Assembly (NCBI RefSeq): GCF_007833795.1
Contig: NZ_CP032702.1
Span: forward strand, 1,674,001 to 1,738,000
DNA length: 64,000 bases
Direction: 5' to 3'
Source of the DNA: Candidatus Pantoea soli
GTDB lineage: Bacteria > Pseudomonadota > Gammaproteobacteria > Enterobacterales > Enterobacteriaceae
Below the pieces are notes generated by a model. It ran no database searches, was not told the DNA's origin, and worked only from the letters and a program-made list of their open reading frames with translations. Below are positions 49,591-57,721 of the stretch, in pieces. The translations under genes and the position numbers were made by a program. Each line of letters opens with the position of its first letter. The first letter of the stretch is position 1.

Positions 49591-52500
49591 TTATGACACC
49601 GTCTGCACGTCGGCTTCCGGCTGCGGCTTGCGCGTTACCAGCTTGCGCAGCGTGACATAAAACACCGGCGTCAGGAACAAGCCAAACAGCGTGACGCCAA
49701 GCATACCGGAGAACACCGTGATGCCGGTGACGCCGCGCACTTCCGCACCGGCACCTTCACCCAGAATCAACGGCACCGTCCCGGCGATAAAGGCGATCGA
49801 CGTCATGACGATCGGGCGCAGACGCAGGCGACAGGCTTCCAGCGCCGCCTCGACAATGCCTTTCCCCTGCATCTCCAGCTCGCGGGCGAATTCAACAATC
49901 AGGATGGCGTTCTTACAGGCCAGGCCCATTAGCACCACCAGACCCACCTGCACGAAGACGTTGTTATCGCCGCCGGTGAGCCAGACGCCCACCAGAGCCG
50001 ACAGCATGGTCACGGGCACAATCAGAATCACCGCCAGCGGCAGCGTCCAGCTCTCATAGAGTGCCGCCAGCACCAGGAACGCCAGCAGCACCGCCACCGG
50101 GAAGACAATAAACGCCGTATTGCCCTGGGTCGCCTGCTGATAGCTCAGGTCGGTCCACTGAATGTTCATCCCGTTTGGCAGCACCTGACCAGAGAGCGCC
50201 TCCAGTTTTTCCATCGCCTGTGCTGACGAAAGCACGCGCGGATCGGCTTCCCCAATCAGGTCTGCGGCCGGATAGCCGTTATAGCGAATCACCGGATCCG
50301 GGCCATAGGTGGTGGTGATGTTCACCATACTGCCAATCGGCACCATCTCGCCGCGGTCATTGCGGGTGCGCAGGTTAGCGATATCCTGCACGCTGTCGCG
50401 GAAATCGCCATCGGCCTGCGCCATCACGCGCCAGGTGCGGCCAAACTTGTTGAAATCATTGACGTAGGACGATCCCAGATACACCTGCAGCGTACTGAAC
50501 AGGTCCGTCAGCGAGACGCCCTGCGCTTTGGCTTTATCACGGTCCACCTGCACATCCAGCTGCGGCACGTTGGCCTGATAGGAGGAGATCGGGAACATCA
50601 TGCCTGGCGTTTGCATCACCGCACCGGAAAGCGCGTTGATGGCGGTCTGCAATGCGCCATACCCCAGCCCGGCGCGATCCTGCACATACAGCGAATAGCC
50701 GGAGCCCTGACCTAAACCGAGAATCGGCGGTGGCATAATTGAGAAGCCAAAGCCCTGCTGAATTTTGGCAATTTTGGCATTCAGCTCGGCGTTAATTTCC
50801 GCCGCGCTGCGGCTGCGCTCGCTGAAGGGTTTCAGGCCAAAGAATACCGTGCCGGTGTTGGGCGTATTGGTAAACTGCAGCGCATTCAGACCCGGGAAGG
50901 CGACTGAGTAGGCCACGCCTTCGGTGTTCATGCCGATTTCGCTCATCTTGCGAATCACTTCATCGGTACGCGCCAGCGAGGAACCTTCCGGCATCTTGAC
51001 GCCACCAATCAGGTAGAGCTTGTCCTGCGTCGGAATGAAGCCGCCCGGCACGGTATGGAACATAAAGCCGGCGCCCACCAGAAGCAGCACATACACCCCA
51101 AACACTGCACCGCGACGGCGCAGGGTTTTTCCAACCAGCGTCTCATAGCCGTCTGAACTGCGCTGGAAAAAGCGGTTGAACGGACGGAACAGCCAGCCCA
51201 GCAGGCGATCAATCAGCCGCGTCGGCATATCTTTCGGTGCGCCGTGCGCTTTCAGCAGCTTCGCCGCCAGCGCCGGGGAGAGCGTCAGCGAGTTAATTGC
51301 CGAGATCACCGTGGAAATCGCGATGGTCACGGCAAATTGCTTATAGAACTGGCCGGTCACGCCGGAAAGAAACGCCATCGGTACGAACACGGCGCACAGC
51401 ACCAGCGCAATGGCGATAATCGGCCCGGAAACCTCGCGCATCGCCTGATGCGCCGCCGCCACTGGCGTCAGCCCCTGTTCGATATTGCGTTCGACGTTCT
51501 CCACCACCACGATGGCGTCGTCCACCACGATACCGATTGCCAGCACCAGCCCGAACAGACTCAGGGTATTCAGCGAAAAGCCCAGCAGATAGAGCACGCT
51601 GAAGGTGCCCACCACCGACACCGGCACTGCCAGCAGCGGAATAATGGAGGCACGCCAGGTCTGCAGGAACAGGATTACCACCAGGACAACCAGCACAATG
51701 GCTTCAAACAGCGTCTGCACCACGGCACGAATCGAATCGCGGACAAACACCGTCGGGTCGTATGGCGCAGCCCACTGCACATCATCCGGGAAGCGGGTTG
51801 CCAGCTCGGCCATCTTGTCACGCACCGCGTTCGAGAGGTCGATCGCATTGGCGCCCGGAGACTGGAAAATACCGATCCCCACCGCATCTTTGTTGTTCAG
51901 CTGCGAGCGCAGGGCATAGTTGCCGGACCCCATCTCAATACGCGCTACGTCACGCAGGCGCACCAGCGTGCCGTCATCGGCGGTTTTCAGGATGATATTG
52001 CCAAACTGCTCTTCACTCTCCAGCCGTCCCTGGGTGTTAATCGACAGCAGAAAATCACTCGCTTTCTTCGTCGGCTCCGCGCCCAGCTGGCCGGCAGAGA
52101 CCTGCACGTTCTGCTCCTGCATGGCGCTGACCACATCTGCGGCTGTCATTCCGCGCGCGGCAACTTTGTCAGGGTAAAGCCAGACGCGCATGGCGTAATC
52201 GCCGGCACCGAAGATCTGAATCTGGCCGACGCCCGGCAGGCGGGCCAGCTCATCTTTCACTTTCAGCGTGGCGTAGTTACGCAGGTAGAGCGAATCGTAT
52301 TTGCCGTGCGGCGAGAACAGATGCACCACCAGCGTCAGCGTTGGCGACTGTTTCTGCGTGGTCAGACCCAGCTGGCGCACCTCTTCAGGCAGGCGCGCTT
52401 CGGCCTGCGCTACGCGGTTTTGCACCTGCACCTGGGCCTGATCCGGATCGGTTCCTGGACGGAAGGTCACGGTGGTCACCAGCACGCCATCTGAACCGGC

Positions 52501-52749
52501 CACGGATTTCATGTACATCATGTTTTCCACGCCGTTGATGGCTTCTTCCAGCGGCGTCGCCACGGAGTCGGCAATCACTTTCGGGTTGGCACCCGGATAT
52601 TCGGCGCGTACCTGTACGCTGGGCGGCACAACGTTGGGATATTCACTGATCGGCAGCAGCGGAATGGCGATCAGGCCGGTGGTAAAAATCAGAATCGACA
52701 GCACCGCCGCGAAGATCGGTCGGTCGATAAAAAAGCGGGAAAAATCCAT
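49591..52749 (-). CDS. oqxB: RND multidrug efflux pump OqxB
   Basis: Inner-membrane drug/proton antiporter of 1052 residues (OqxB in Klebsiella about 1050). Two RND halves with twelve membrane segments; N-terminal MDFSRFFIDRPIFAAVLSIL, SDGVLVTTVTFRPGTDPDQA, TM4 proton-relay region VLAIGIVVDDAIVVVENVER and the QGSGYSLYVQDRAGLGYGAL periplasmic loop all match OqxB more than AcrB. Known substrates in the family include quinolones, chloramphenicol and olaquindox. Downstream of oqxA by 18 bases. Confidence 0.93.
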   Translation of the reverse strand: MDFSRFFIDRPIFAAVLSILIFTTGLIAIPLLPISEYPNVVPPSVQVRAEYPGANPKVIADSVATPLEEAINGVENMMYMKSVAGSDGVLVTTVTFRPGTDPDQAQVQVQNRVAQAEARLPEEVRQLGLTTQKQSPTLTLVVHLFSPHGKYDSLYLRNYATLKVKDELARLPGVGQIQIFGAGDYAMRVWLYPDKVAARGMTAADVVSAMQEQNVQVSAGQLGAEPTKKASDFLLSINTQGRLESEEQFGNIILKTADDGTLVRLRDVARIEMGSGNYALRSQLNNKDAVGIGIFQSPGANAIDLSNAVRDKMAELATRFPDDVQWAAPYDPTVFVRDSIRAVVQTLFEAIVLVVLVVILFLQTWRASIIPLLAVPVSVVGTFSVLYLLGFSLNTLSLFGLVLAIGIVVDDAIVVVENVERNIEQGLTPVAAAHQAMREVSGPIIAIALVLCAVFVPMAFLSGVTGQFYKQFAVTIAISTVISAINSLTLSPALAAKLLKAHGAPKDMPTRLIDRLLGWLFRPFNRFFQRSSDGYETLVGKTLRRRGAVFGVYVLLLVGAGFMFHTVPGGFIPTQDKLYLIGGVKMPEGSSLARTDEVIRKMSEIGMNTEGVAYSVAFPGLNALQFTNTPNTGTVFFGLKPFSERSRSAAEINAELNAKIAKIQQGFGFSIMPPPILGLGQGSGYSLYVQDRAGLGYGALQTAINALSGAVMQTPGMMFPISSYQANVPQLDVQVDRDKAKAQGVSLTDLFSTLQVYLGSSYVNDFNKFGRTWRVMAQADGDFRDSVQDIANLRTRNDRGEMVPIGSMVNITTTYGPDPVIRYNGYPAADLIGEADPRVLSSAQAMEKLEALSGQVLPNGMNIQWTDLSYQQATQGNTAFIVFPVAVLLAFLVLAALYESWTLPLAVILIVPVTMLSALVGVWLTGGDNNVFVQVGLVVLMGLACKNAILIVEFARELEMQGKGIVEAALEACRLRLRPIVMTSIAFIAGTVPLILGEGAGAEVRGVTGITVFSGMLGVTLFGLFLTPVFYVTLRKLVTRKPQPEADVQTVS

Positions 52750-52767
52750 AACGGGCAGTCTCGATTA

Positions 52768-53922
52768 TTATTGCGCGGCGCGCATCGCCACCGGCTGAGC
52801 TTTCACCGGCATGCCTGGCATAAACACTTTCTGCAAACCGTTAACGATCACTTTATCGTCCGGCTTCAGACCCTGCTGCACAATGCGCAGCCCGTCAGCC
52901 ATCTCGCCCGGCTGAATGTCGCGGCGTTCGGCTTTGCCTTGTGCGTCAAGCACATACACATACTTACGATCCTGATCGGTCAGAATCGCCTTGTCGTCAA
53001 TCAGCAGCGCACGGGAATCCGCGCGGCCCGGCAACCGCACGCGGGCGAACAGCCCGGGCGTGAACTGCCGCTGGCGGTTGTCCAGCGTGGCGCGCATGCG
53101 GATGGTGCCGGTGCTGGCGGTCAGCTGGTTATCAAGAAAATCAACGGTGCCGCGGTGCGGGAACCCCGTTTCGCCGGTAAGGGCGATCTCCACCGGCAGC
53201 GAACCGCGGTTCTCTCCCTGACGCGCCAGCGCCTGGTAGTGCAGGTAGGTGGATTCATCGACGTCGAAATAGACATACATGCGATCCTGCGAGACCAGCG
53301 TGGTCAGCACGCTGGCGCTGTCACCGGCGGTCACCAGGTTACCGGTGGTGATCATCGCCCGGCTGGCGCGGCCATCAATCGGTGCCGTCACGCGGGTGAA
53401 ATCGAGGTTCAGCTGCGCCATATCCACGGCGGCCTGCGCGGCCAGCACGCTGGCCTGCGCCTGATGCGCGGCCGAGCGGCGTTGTTCCCACTCTTCGCGG
53501 GAGACCACGTTAGTGCCGATCAGCTTATCAGTGCGCGCGGATTCACTGCGCGCCAGCGCCGCCTGGGTGCGCGCATTGGCCAGTTCGGCCTGCGCCTGCT
53601 CCAGGGTGGCGCGATAGGTGCGATCGTCAATGGTGAACAGCACCTGGCCTTTTTTCACCTCATCGCCTTCGCGATAGTTGACCTGATCGATATAGCCCGA
53701 CACGCGCGGACGCAGCTGAACGCTCTGCACCGCCTCAATGCGCCCGTTAAAGCTATCCCAGTGGCTGACCCGCTGTTCGACAACCTGCGCGACACTCACT
53801 TCAGGCGGCGGGGGCGGGGCGTTTTGCGCCACTCCCCGATCGCATCCGGCCAGCAGGCTACCCAGCAACACCACTCCTGACAGGCTTACGGCCCGACGAA
53901 CCCCATATGTTTGCAGATGCAT
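52768..53922 (-). CDS. oqxA: periplasmic adaptor OqxA
   Basis: Membrane fusion lipoprotein of the OqxAB pump; 384 residues. Signal peptide ends at a lipobox (LLGSLLAGC). Lipoyl half RVSGYIDQVNYREGDEVKKG, an alpha-hairpin (about 100-150: ELANARTQAALARSESARTD) and the beta-barrel YVYFDVDESTYLHYQALARQ follow. Divergent from rarA across a 292-base intergenic region likely holding both promoters and OqxR sites. Confidence 0.93.
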   Translation of the reverse strand: MHLQTYGVRRAVSLSGVVLLGSLLAGCDRGVAQNAPPPPPEVSVAQVVEQRVSHWDSFNGRIEAVQSVQLRPRVSGYIDQVNYREGDEVKKGQVLFTIDDRTYRATLEQAQAELANARTQAALARSESARTDKLIGTNVVSREEWEQRRSAAHQAQASVLAAQAAVDMAQLNLDFTRVTAPIDGRASRAMITTGNLVTAGDSASVLTTLVSQDRMYVYFDVDESTYLHYQALARQGENRGSLPVEIALTGETGFPHRGTVDFLDNQLTASTGTIRMRATLDNRQRQFTPGLFARVRLPGRADSRALLIDDKAILTDQDRKYVYVLDAQGKAERRDIQPGEMADGLRIVQQGLKPDDKVIVNGLQKVFMPGMPVKAQPVAMRAAQ

Positions 53923-54214
53923 TGTTGTTATTCCGCGTTGGTGAAAAAGAAAGGAAACGTACGAAAAATCTGCAACTTTTAAGATTGCATTTAAACGCGA
54001 TGAGTGTAGGCTTGGGCGAACTGCAACTGCAAGAATATCTGATACACTTTATGTGCGGTTTTGCGTGCGCCACCGGTTGTGCGGAAAGCCCCTACGGCGA
54101 GTGCGGCATTTAATGTAATAATAAAACTTGCATTAAATGCGATAGTCAGTCACCCTTAAAGTGTAACTGCAACTGATACTGATACTGTTCGTCACAACGA
54201 CGGGAGAGAATGGG
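53923..54214. promoter_or_regulatory. divergent oqxA / rarA control region with repeats
   Basis: Holds two direct copies of AACTGCAACTG (54019-54029 and 54165-54175) and two near-copies of TTGCATT(T)AAA-GCGAT (53985-54001 and 54128-54143), spaced about 145 bases apart. These pairs are candidate binding sites for OqxR or RarA. The assignment is inferred. Confidence 0.55.
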
Positions 54215-54565
54215 ATGATGAGCGACGCCTTTATTCACGATCTGATTGACTGGATTGATAACAACATTGAAGCACGTCTGGATTTGGATACGGTGGCGGA
54301 CCGCGCAGGCTACTCAAAATGGCACCTGCAGCGCATGTTCAAAGAGCACACCGGCTATCCGCTGGGCGAATACATCCGGGCGAAAAAGCTGAAGAAATCG
54401 GCGGATCGTCTGACGACCACCAACGAACCGATCCTCAACGTGGCCATTTCGCTGGGCTTCGATTCGCAGCAGTCGTTTAACCGCAGCTTTAAACGCCAGT
54501 ACGGGGTGGCACCCGGCGCGTGGCGTCGTCATGCCGCACACAGCCCGGGTGCGATGCAGCAGTAA
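54215..54565 (+). CDS. rarA: AraC-family activator RarA
   Basis: Short MarA/SoxS/RamA-like transcription activator, 116 residues with two helix-turn-helix motifs (LDTVADRAGYSKWHLQRMFK and ILNVAISLGFDSQQSFNRSF). In Klebsiella rarA lies opposite oqxAB and activates it along with acrAB. Start could be 54215 or 54218; GGGAGAGA precedes. A C-terminal tail (AAHSPGAMQQ) extends beyond the DNA-binding core. The name rests on locus context plus sequence. Confidence 0.85.
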   Translation: MMSDAFIHDLIDWIDNNIEARLDLDTVADRAGYSKWHLQRMFKEHTGYPLGEYIRAKKLKKSADRLTTTNEPILNVAISLGFDSQQSFNRSFKRQYGVAPGAWRRHAAHSPGAMQQ

Positions 54566-54653
54566 TTTCTCCGCCAGGGCCAGCCATGCTGGCCCGCGTT
54601 TTTCTTCGCCCTAAACCTGCTATTATCGGCGTCCTGCTTTACGGGATGTCATC

Positions 54654-55088
54654 ATGTCAAAAATACGCTGGATTGGACTTCTTCTCGCACTGGTTGTCAG
54701 CTGGATCGGATTAAAACCGCACCTGAGCGGTAAACCGGCCACCGGCCAGGCGGATATCGCGCAGCAAACCGAGGCGCAACACGTGGCCCGCTGGCTGCAG
54801 CAGCACCATCGATTACCCGATTTTTACCTGACGAAAAGTGAAGCGCGCCGGCAGGGCTGGAACCCGGCCAAAGGCAATCTGTGTGACGTGCTGCCGGGCA
54901 GGGCAATTGGCGGCGATCGTTTCAGCAACCGTGAAAAGCGGCTGCCCGCGCAATCCGGCCGGCAGTGGTATGAAGCGGATGTGAACTATCGTTGCGGCCA
55001 CCGCGAGGCCGATCGTCTGTTGTACTCTTCTGATGGTCTGATTTTTCTGACCACCGACCACTATCGCAGTTTCACCCCGGTACCCTGA
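54654..55088 (+). CDS. secreted barnase-like ribonuclease
   Basis: Guanyl-specific RNase of the barnase/N1 family, 144 residues. An N-terminal hydrophobic stretch (IRWIGLLLALVVSWIGL) directs export. The catalytic set of barnase is all present: Lys61 in LTKSEARRQG, Glu107 in WYEADVNY, Arg117, Arg121 in DRLLYSS and His136 in TTDHYRSF, plus the KGNLCDVLPG and IGGDRFSNRE substrate-binding loops. A cysteine pair (Cys77 and Cys114) is unlike barnase. Start ATG at 54654. Its stop overlaps the start of the inhibitor gene by one base (TGATG). Confidence 0.9.
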   Translation: MSKIRWIGLLLALVVSWIGLKPHLSGKPATGQADIAQQTEAQHVARWLQQHHRLPDFYLTKSEARRQGWNPAKGNLCDVLPGRAIGGDRFSNREKRLPAQSGRQWYEADVNYRCGHREADRLLYSSDGLIFLTTDHYRSFTPVP

Positions 55089-55360
55089 TGATGCTGACGC
55101 TGACCTTTGATTTTGCCCGACTCGCTGACCGCCAGGCGTTTTATCAGGCGCTGGTGCAGCAAAGCGGCTGTCCGCCGCATTTCGGCTATAACCTTGATGC
55201 CCTGTGGGACTGGCTGACTGGCGGCATGGCCCTGCCAGCCACGCTGCATTTGCAGCATGCCGGTCAGGCGGAGGAGAGTGCGGAATTTGCGCCGGTGCTG
55301 GCACTGCTGGCGGAAGCGGCGCAGCAAACCGCCGGTGAGCTGCGCCTGGTGTATAGCTGA
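55088..55360 (+). CDS. barstar-family RNase inhibitor
   Basis: Cytoplasmic inhibitor for the preceding RNase, 90 residues. The barstar core FGYNLDALWDWLTGG includes the two acidic residues (Asp37 and Asp41, equal to barstar Asp35 and Asp39) that block the RNase active site. No signal peptide, so it protects the producer's own cytoplasm. ATG at 55088 (or 55091). The stop codon abuts the srfC stop codon with no base between. Confidence 0.9.
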   Translation: MMLTLTFDFARLADRQAFYQALVQQSGCPPHFGYNLDALWDWLTGGMALPATLHLQHAGQAEESAEFAPVLALLAEAAQQTAGELRLVYS

Positions 55361-57721
55361 TCAGGCATGCAGCGGCAGCAGCAGCACCGCCAGCATCTGC
55401 CTGGCCTGCGCCGGTAAATCGCCGCCGCCGGTGTAGCCGTTGTTCTCCACAATGACCGTATTCAGGCCGACCAGCCAGTCATAAATGTAATAGGCGGTGT
55501 GGTTGGCCGGGGCGGCTGACAGACGCGTCAGGCGCTGACCCGGTGAGAAGGTGACGCTGGGAGCCGGCGGGCGGGCAAAAATCGTCTGCCCGCGGTTAAC
55601 GCGGCTCTCCGGCCGTTCGCTCTCCGGCCGTTGCAAAAAGCCCAGCCAGGCCACGAAATCCCCCAGCACCGTCATCGCGCGCGAGACCTGACGATCGGTA
55701 CGCGCCTCGTGTGCGCTGGCCTGCGCCTCCGGCTCATTCAGCGCCTGCTGCAGTTTGCTGAGAATATTGAGACGGAAACTGGCGGTGATCAGCTCCTCAA
55801 CCAGCAGTTCCAGCGTGGCTTTATCGACGTTCAGCAGCGCCAGCAGGCTGCGGCTTTCCGGCAGCTGGCGCAAATGCTCCAGCCACAGCGCCAGCACCTG
55901 TTGCGGAAACTGCTGATCGCGCTGCCCGGCGGCACGCGGCTCGGCGGTTGCCACCGGTTCATCTTTAAACAGGTCGAACTCAAAGCCAATGCCAAAATAG
56001 CTCTGCCCGGCAATGTCGGTTTTACTGCTGTGCACCGGCGCAACGTGAGACGCGCTCTGGCTCAGCCATAGCTGCCGCACCGCTTCACGTGAAGGCTGTA
56101 AACGCTCCAGGAGCTCTCCGTGCAGGCCGGTACGATGCTGCAGGCACTTCAGCAGCGTGTCTGAAATCGCCTGTTTGCGCACGGCCTGCTCTGGCGTCGC
56201 GCTGGATTCCGTCCACGGCTGCAGCCGTTCCACCAGTTTCTGCTGCAGCTGCGTCAGCTGCTGCGCCAGGCGGTCGCGCCGCGCTTCCGGCTGCATCTCA
56301 TCCTGCAGCCAGCTGCCCATGCGATCGACGCCCGCGCGATCCAGCGCCAGCATCGATCCCCAGCTCTGACCCGGCTGCCCAATCTGCCGCTGCACCGCTT
56401 CATCCACATTCATCTGCTGCTGCTGATAGCGCGCATCGTGCGGGGTAATGGCCCAGATCAGGCGCGGTTTACTGACCTGCTGATGCAGCTGCCACTCGCG
56501 CAGCGCGCTGGCCGCGCGGTCCGCATCCTGACGCTGACTGGCCGCGGTGCAGATCAGCATTAAATCAATGCCCTGACGCGCGGCGTAAAGGCCGGGCAGC
56601 AGGGCGCGTTTCTGGTCCAGCAGCGTGGCGCGCAGCGCATCACGCTGGCGCAGCCGCATCAGCTCTTCCTGCTGATGGCGATCGGCCGGGGTGCCCGGTG
56701 CCGGCAGCTCCAGCATATCGGCGTCATCGTACAGCGCCTGGCGCGGCGTGGAGCAGAGCGGCAGCGTGATCTCCAGCGTTAGCAGCGCCAGCAGGCCCAG
56801 CGGCACCTGCTGCGGTTTAGCAACGCGATTGCCCACCACCGGACAGACTTCAATCATCTCATCGTCCTCAGCCTCGCTGCCGATCAGTTTTTCCGCCGGC
56901 AGCGCCGCATCATCGCTCAGCAGGCTGAGCGGTGCCAGCACGCGCGGTGCCTGACGCAACTGATGACGCAGATGAAGCAGGTGGCGCAGACACTCGCTCA
57001 GCGCAGGCTGACCGGGCCACAGCAGCGCAAACAGCTGCACGCGGTCATCCGTGTTGAGCCACGGGGCCAGTTCGGTTGCCTGTAGCCAGAAGTGCCGATC
57101 CAGCGCCTCCGCATGGCAGTGCTGACGGCGACTCCACGCCCACAGCGTAATCAGCGCATCGCTATCAAGGCCAGGCTGAAGCTCGCTCTGTCGATGGCGC
57201 TGCAGACGCTGCAGCCCGGCGTCAACGGCTGCGCTGTCCGGCTGCGCGTCGCGACTGGCACTGGCCAGTATCAGGCGGATCAGCTCGGCATCGCTCAGCA
57301 GCGTCATCTCCAGCGGCCAGGCCCCGGACGGCGCTTCACGCTGATGGGTAAAGCGGGTGGCAATGGCAAAATCTGCATTGCCCGGATTGATGTTCTGGAA
57401 ATAGTTAAGGGTGCGATCGCCGAGGCGGGCGATCAGCTGTCCCTGCGCATCGCCGACCATCTCACTCAGCAGCCAGGCTTTACCGGCCTGTGACTGGCCA
57501 AACAGCGCCAGCGTGACCGGACGTGCCAGCTGGCGCGCCAGTGCGTGGCTCTCTACCCGCGCCCGGCGCAGCTGCAGGCGCAGCGTATCGGCTTCCAGCG
57601 TCAGACGCGGTGAGTGCGCCTGATGGGTCTCCACCCAGTTCAGTGCGCCGTCAAGGGTTTCCTGCAACAGACTCAGCCGTTTGGCAGGCGTGACAGGCGT
57701 GGCTTTTTTCGCAGTTCTCAT
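55361..57721 (-). CDS. srfC: SrfC-like protein (putative P-loop, coiled-coil virulence factor)
   Basis: Large cytoplasmic protein, 786 residues, last gene of the srfABC operon. N-terminal helices (about 20-65), then a P-loop-like segment VTLALFGQSQAGKAWLLSEM (residues about 69-88) in which the residue after Lys81 is Ala82 rather than Ser/Thr. A nearby NPGNADFAIATRFTH segment could be a switch-like loop. The remainder is Leu/Gln-rich helical (for example QLTQLQQKLVERLQPW), consistent with a dynamin-like or coiled architecture. ATG at 57721 overlaps the srfB stop by 4 bases. Function of SrfC proteins is not firmly known. Confidence 0.78.
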   Translation of the reverse strand: MRTAKKATPVTPAKRLSLLQETLDGALNWVETHQAHSPRLTLEADTLRLQLRRARVESHALARQLARPVTLALFGQSQAGKAWLLSEMVGDAQGQLIARLGDRTLNYFQNINPGNADFAIATRFTHQREAPSGAWPLEMTLLSDAELIRLILASASRDAQPDSAAVDAGLQRLQRHRQSELQPGLDSDALITLWAWSRRQHCHAEALDRHFWLQATELAPWLNTDDRVQLFALLWPGQPALSECLRHLLHLRHQLRQAPRVLAPLSLLSDDAALPAEKLIGSEAEDDEMIEVCPVVGNRVAKPQQVPLGLLALLTLEITLPLCSTPRQALYDDADMLELPAPGTPADRHQQEELMRLRQRDALRATLLDQKRALLPGLYAARQGIDLMLICTAASQRQDADRAASALREWQLHQQVSKPRLIWAITPHDARYQQQQMNVDEAVQRQIGQPGQSWGSMLALDRAGVDRMGSWLQDEMQPEARRDRLAQQLTQLQQKLVERLQPWTESSATPEQAVRKQAISDTLLKCLQHRTGLHGELLERLQPSREAVRQLWLSQSASHVAPVHSSKTDIAGQSYFGIGFEFDLFKDEPVATAEPRAAGQRDQQFPQQVLALWLEHLRQLPESRSLLALLNVDKATLELLVEELITASFRLNILSKLQQALNEPEAQASAHEARTDRQVSRAMTVLGDFVAWLGFLQRPESERPESRVNRGQTIFARPPAPSVTFSPGQRLTRLSAAPANHTAYYIYDWLVGLNTVIVENNGYTGGGDLPAQARQMLAVLLLPLHA

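Noticed and set aside
51244..52494. Plus-strand frame of 416 codons opposite oqxB
   Set aside because: Low-complexity His/Gln/Arg-rich translation, an antisense shadow of the pump gene.
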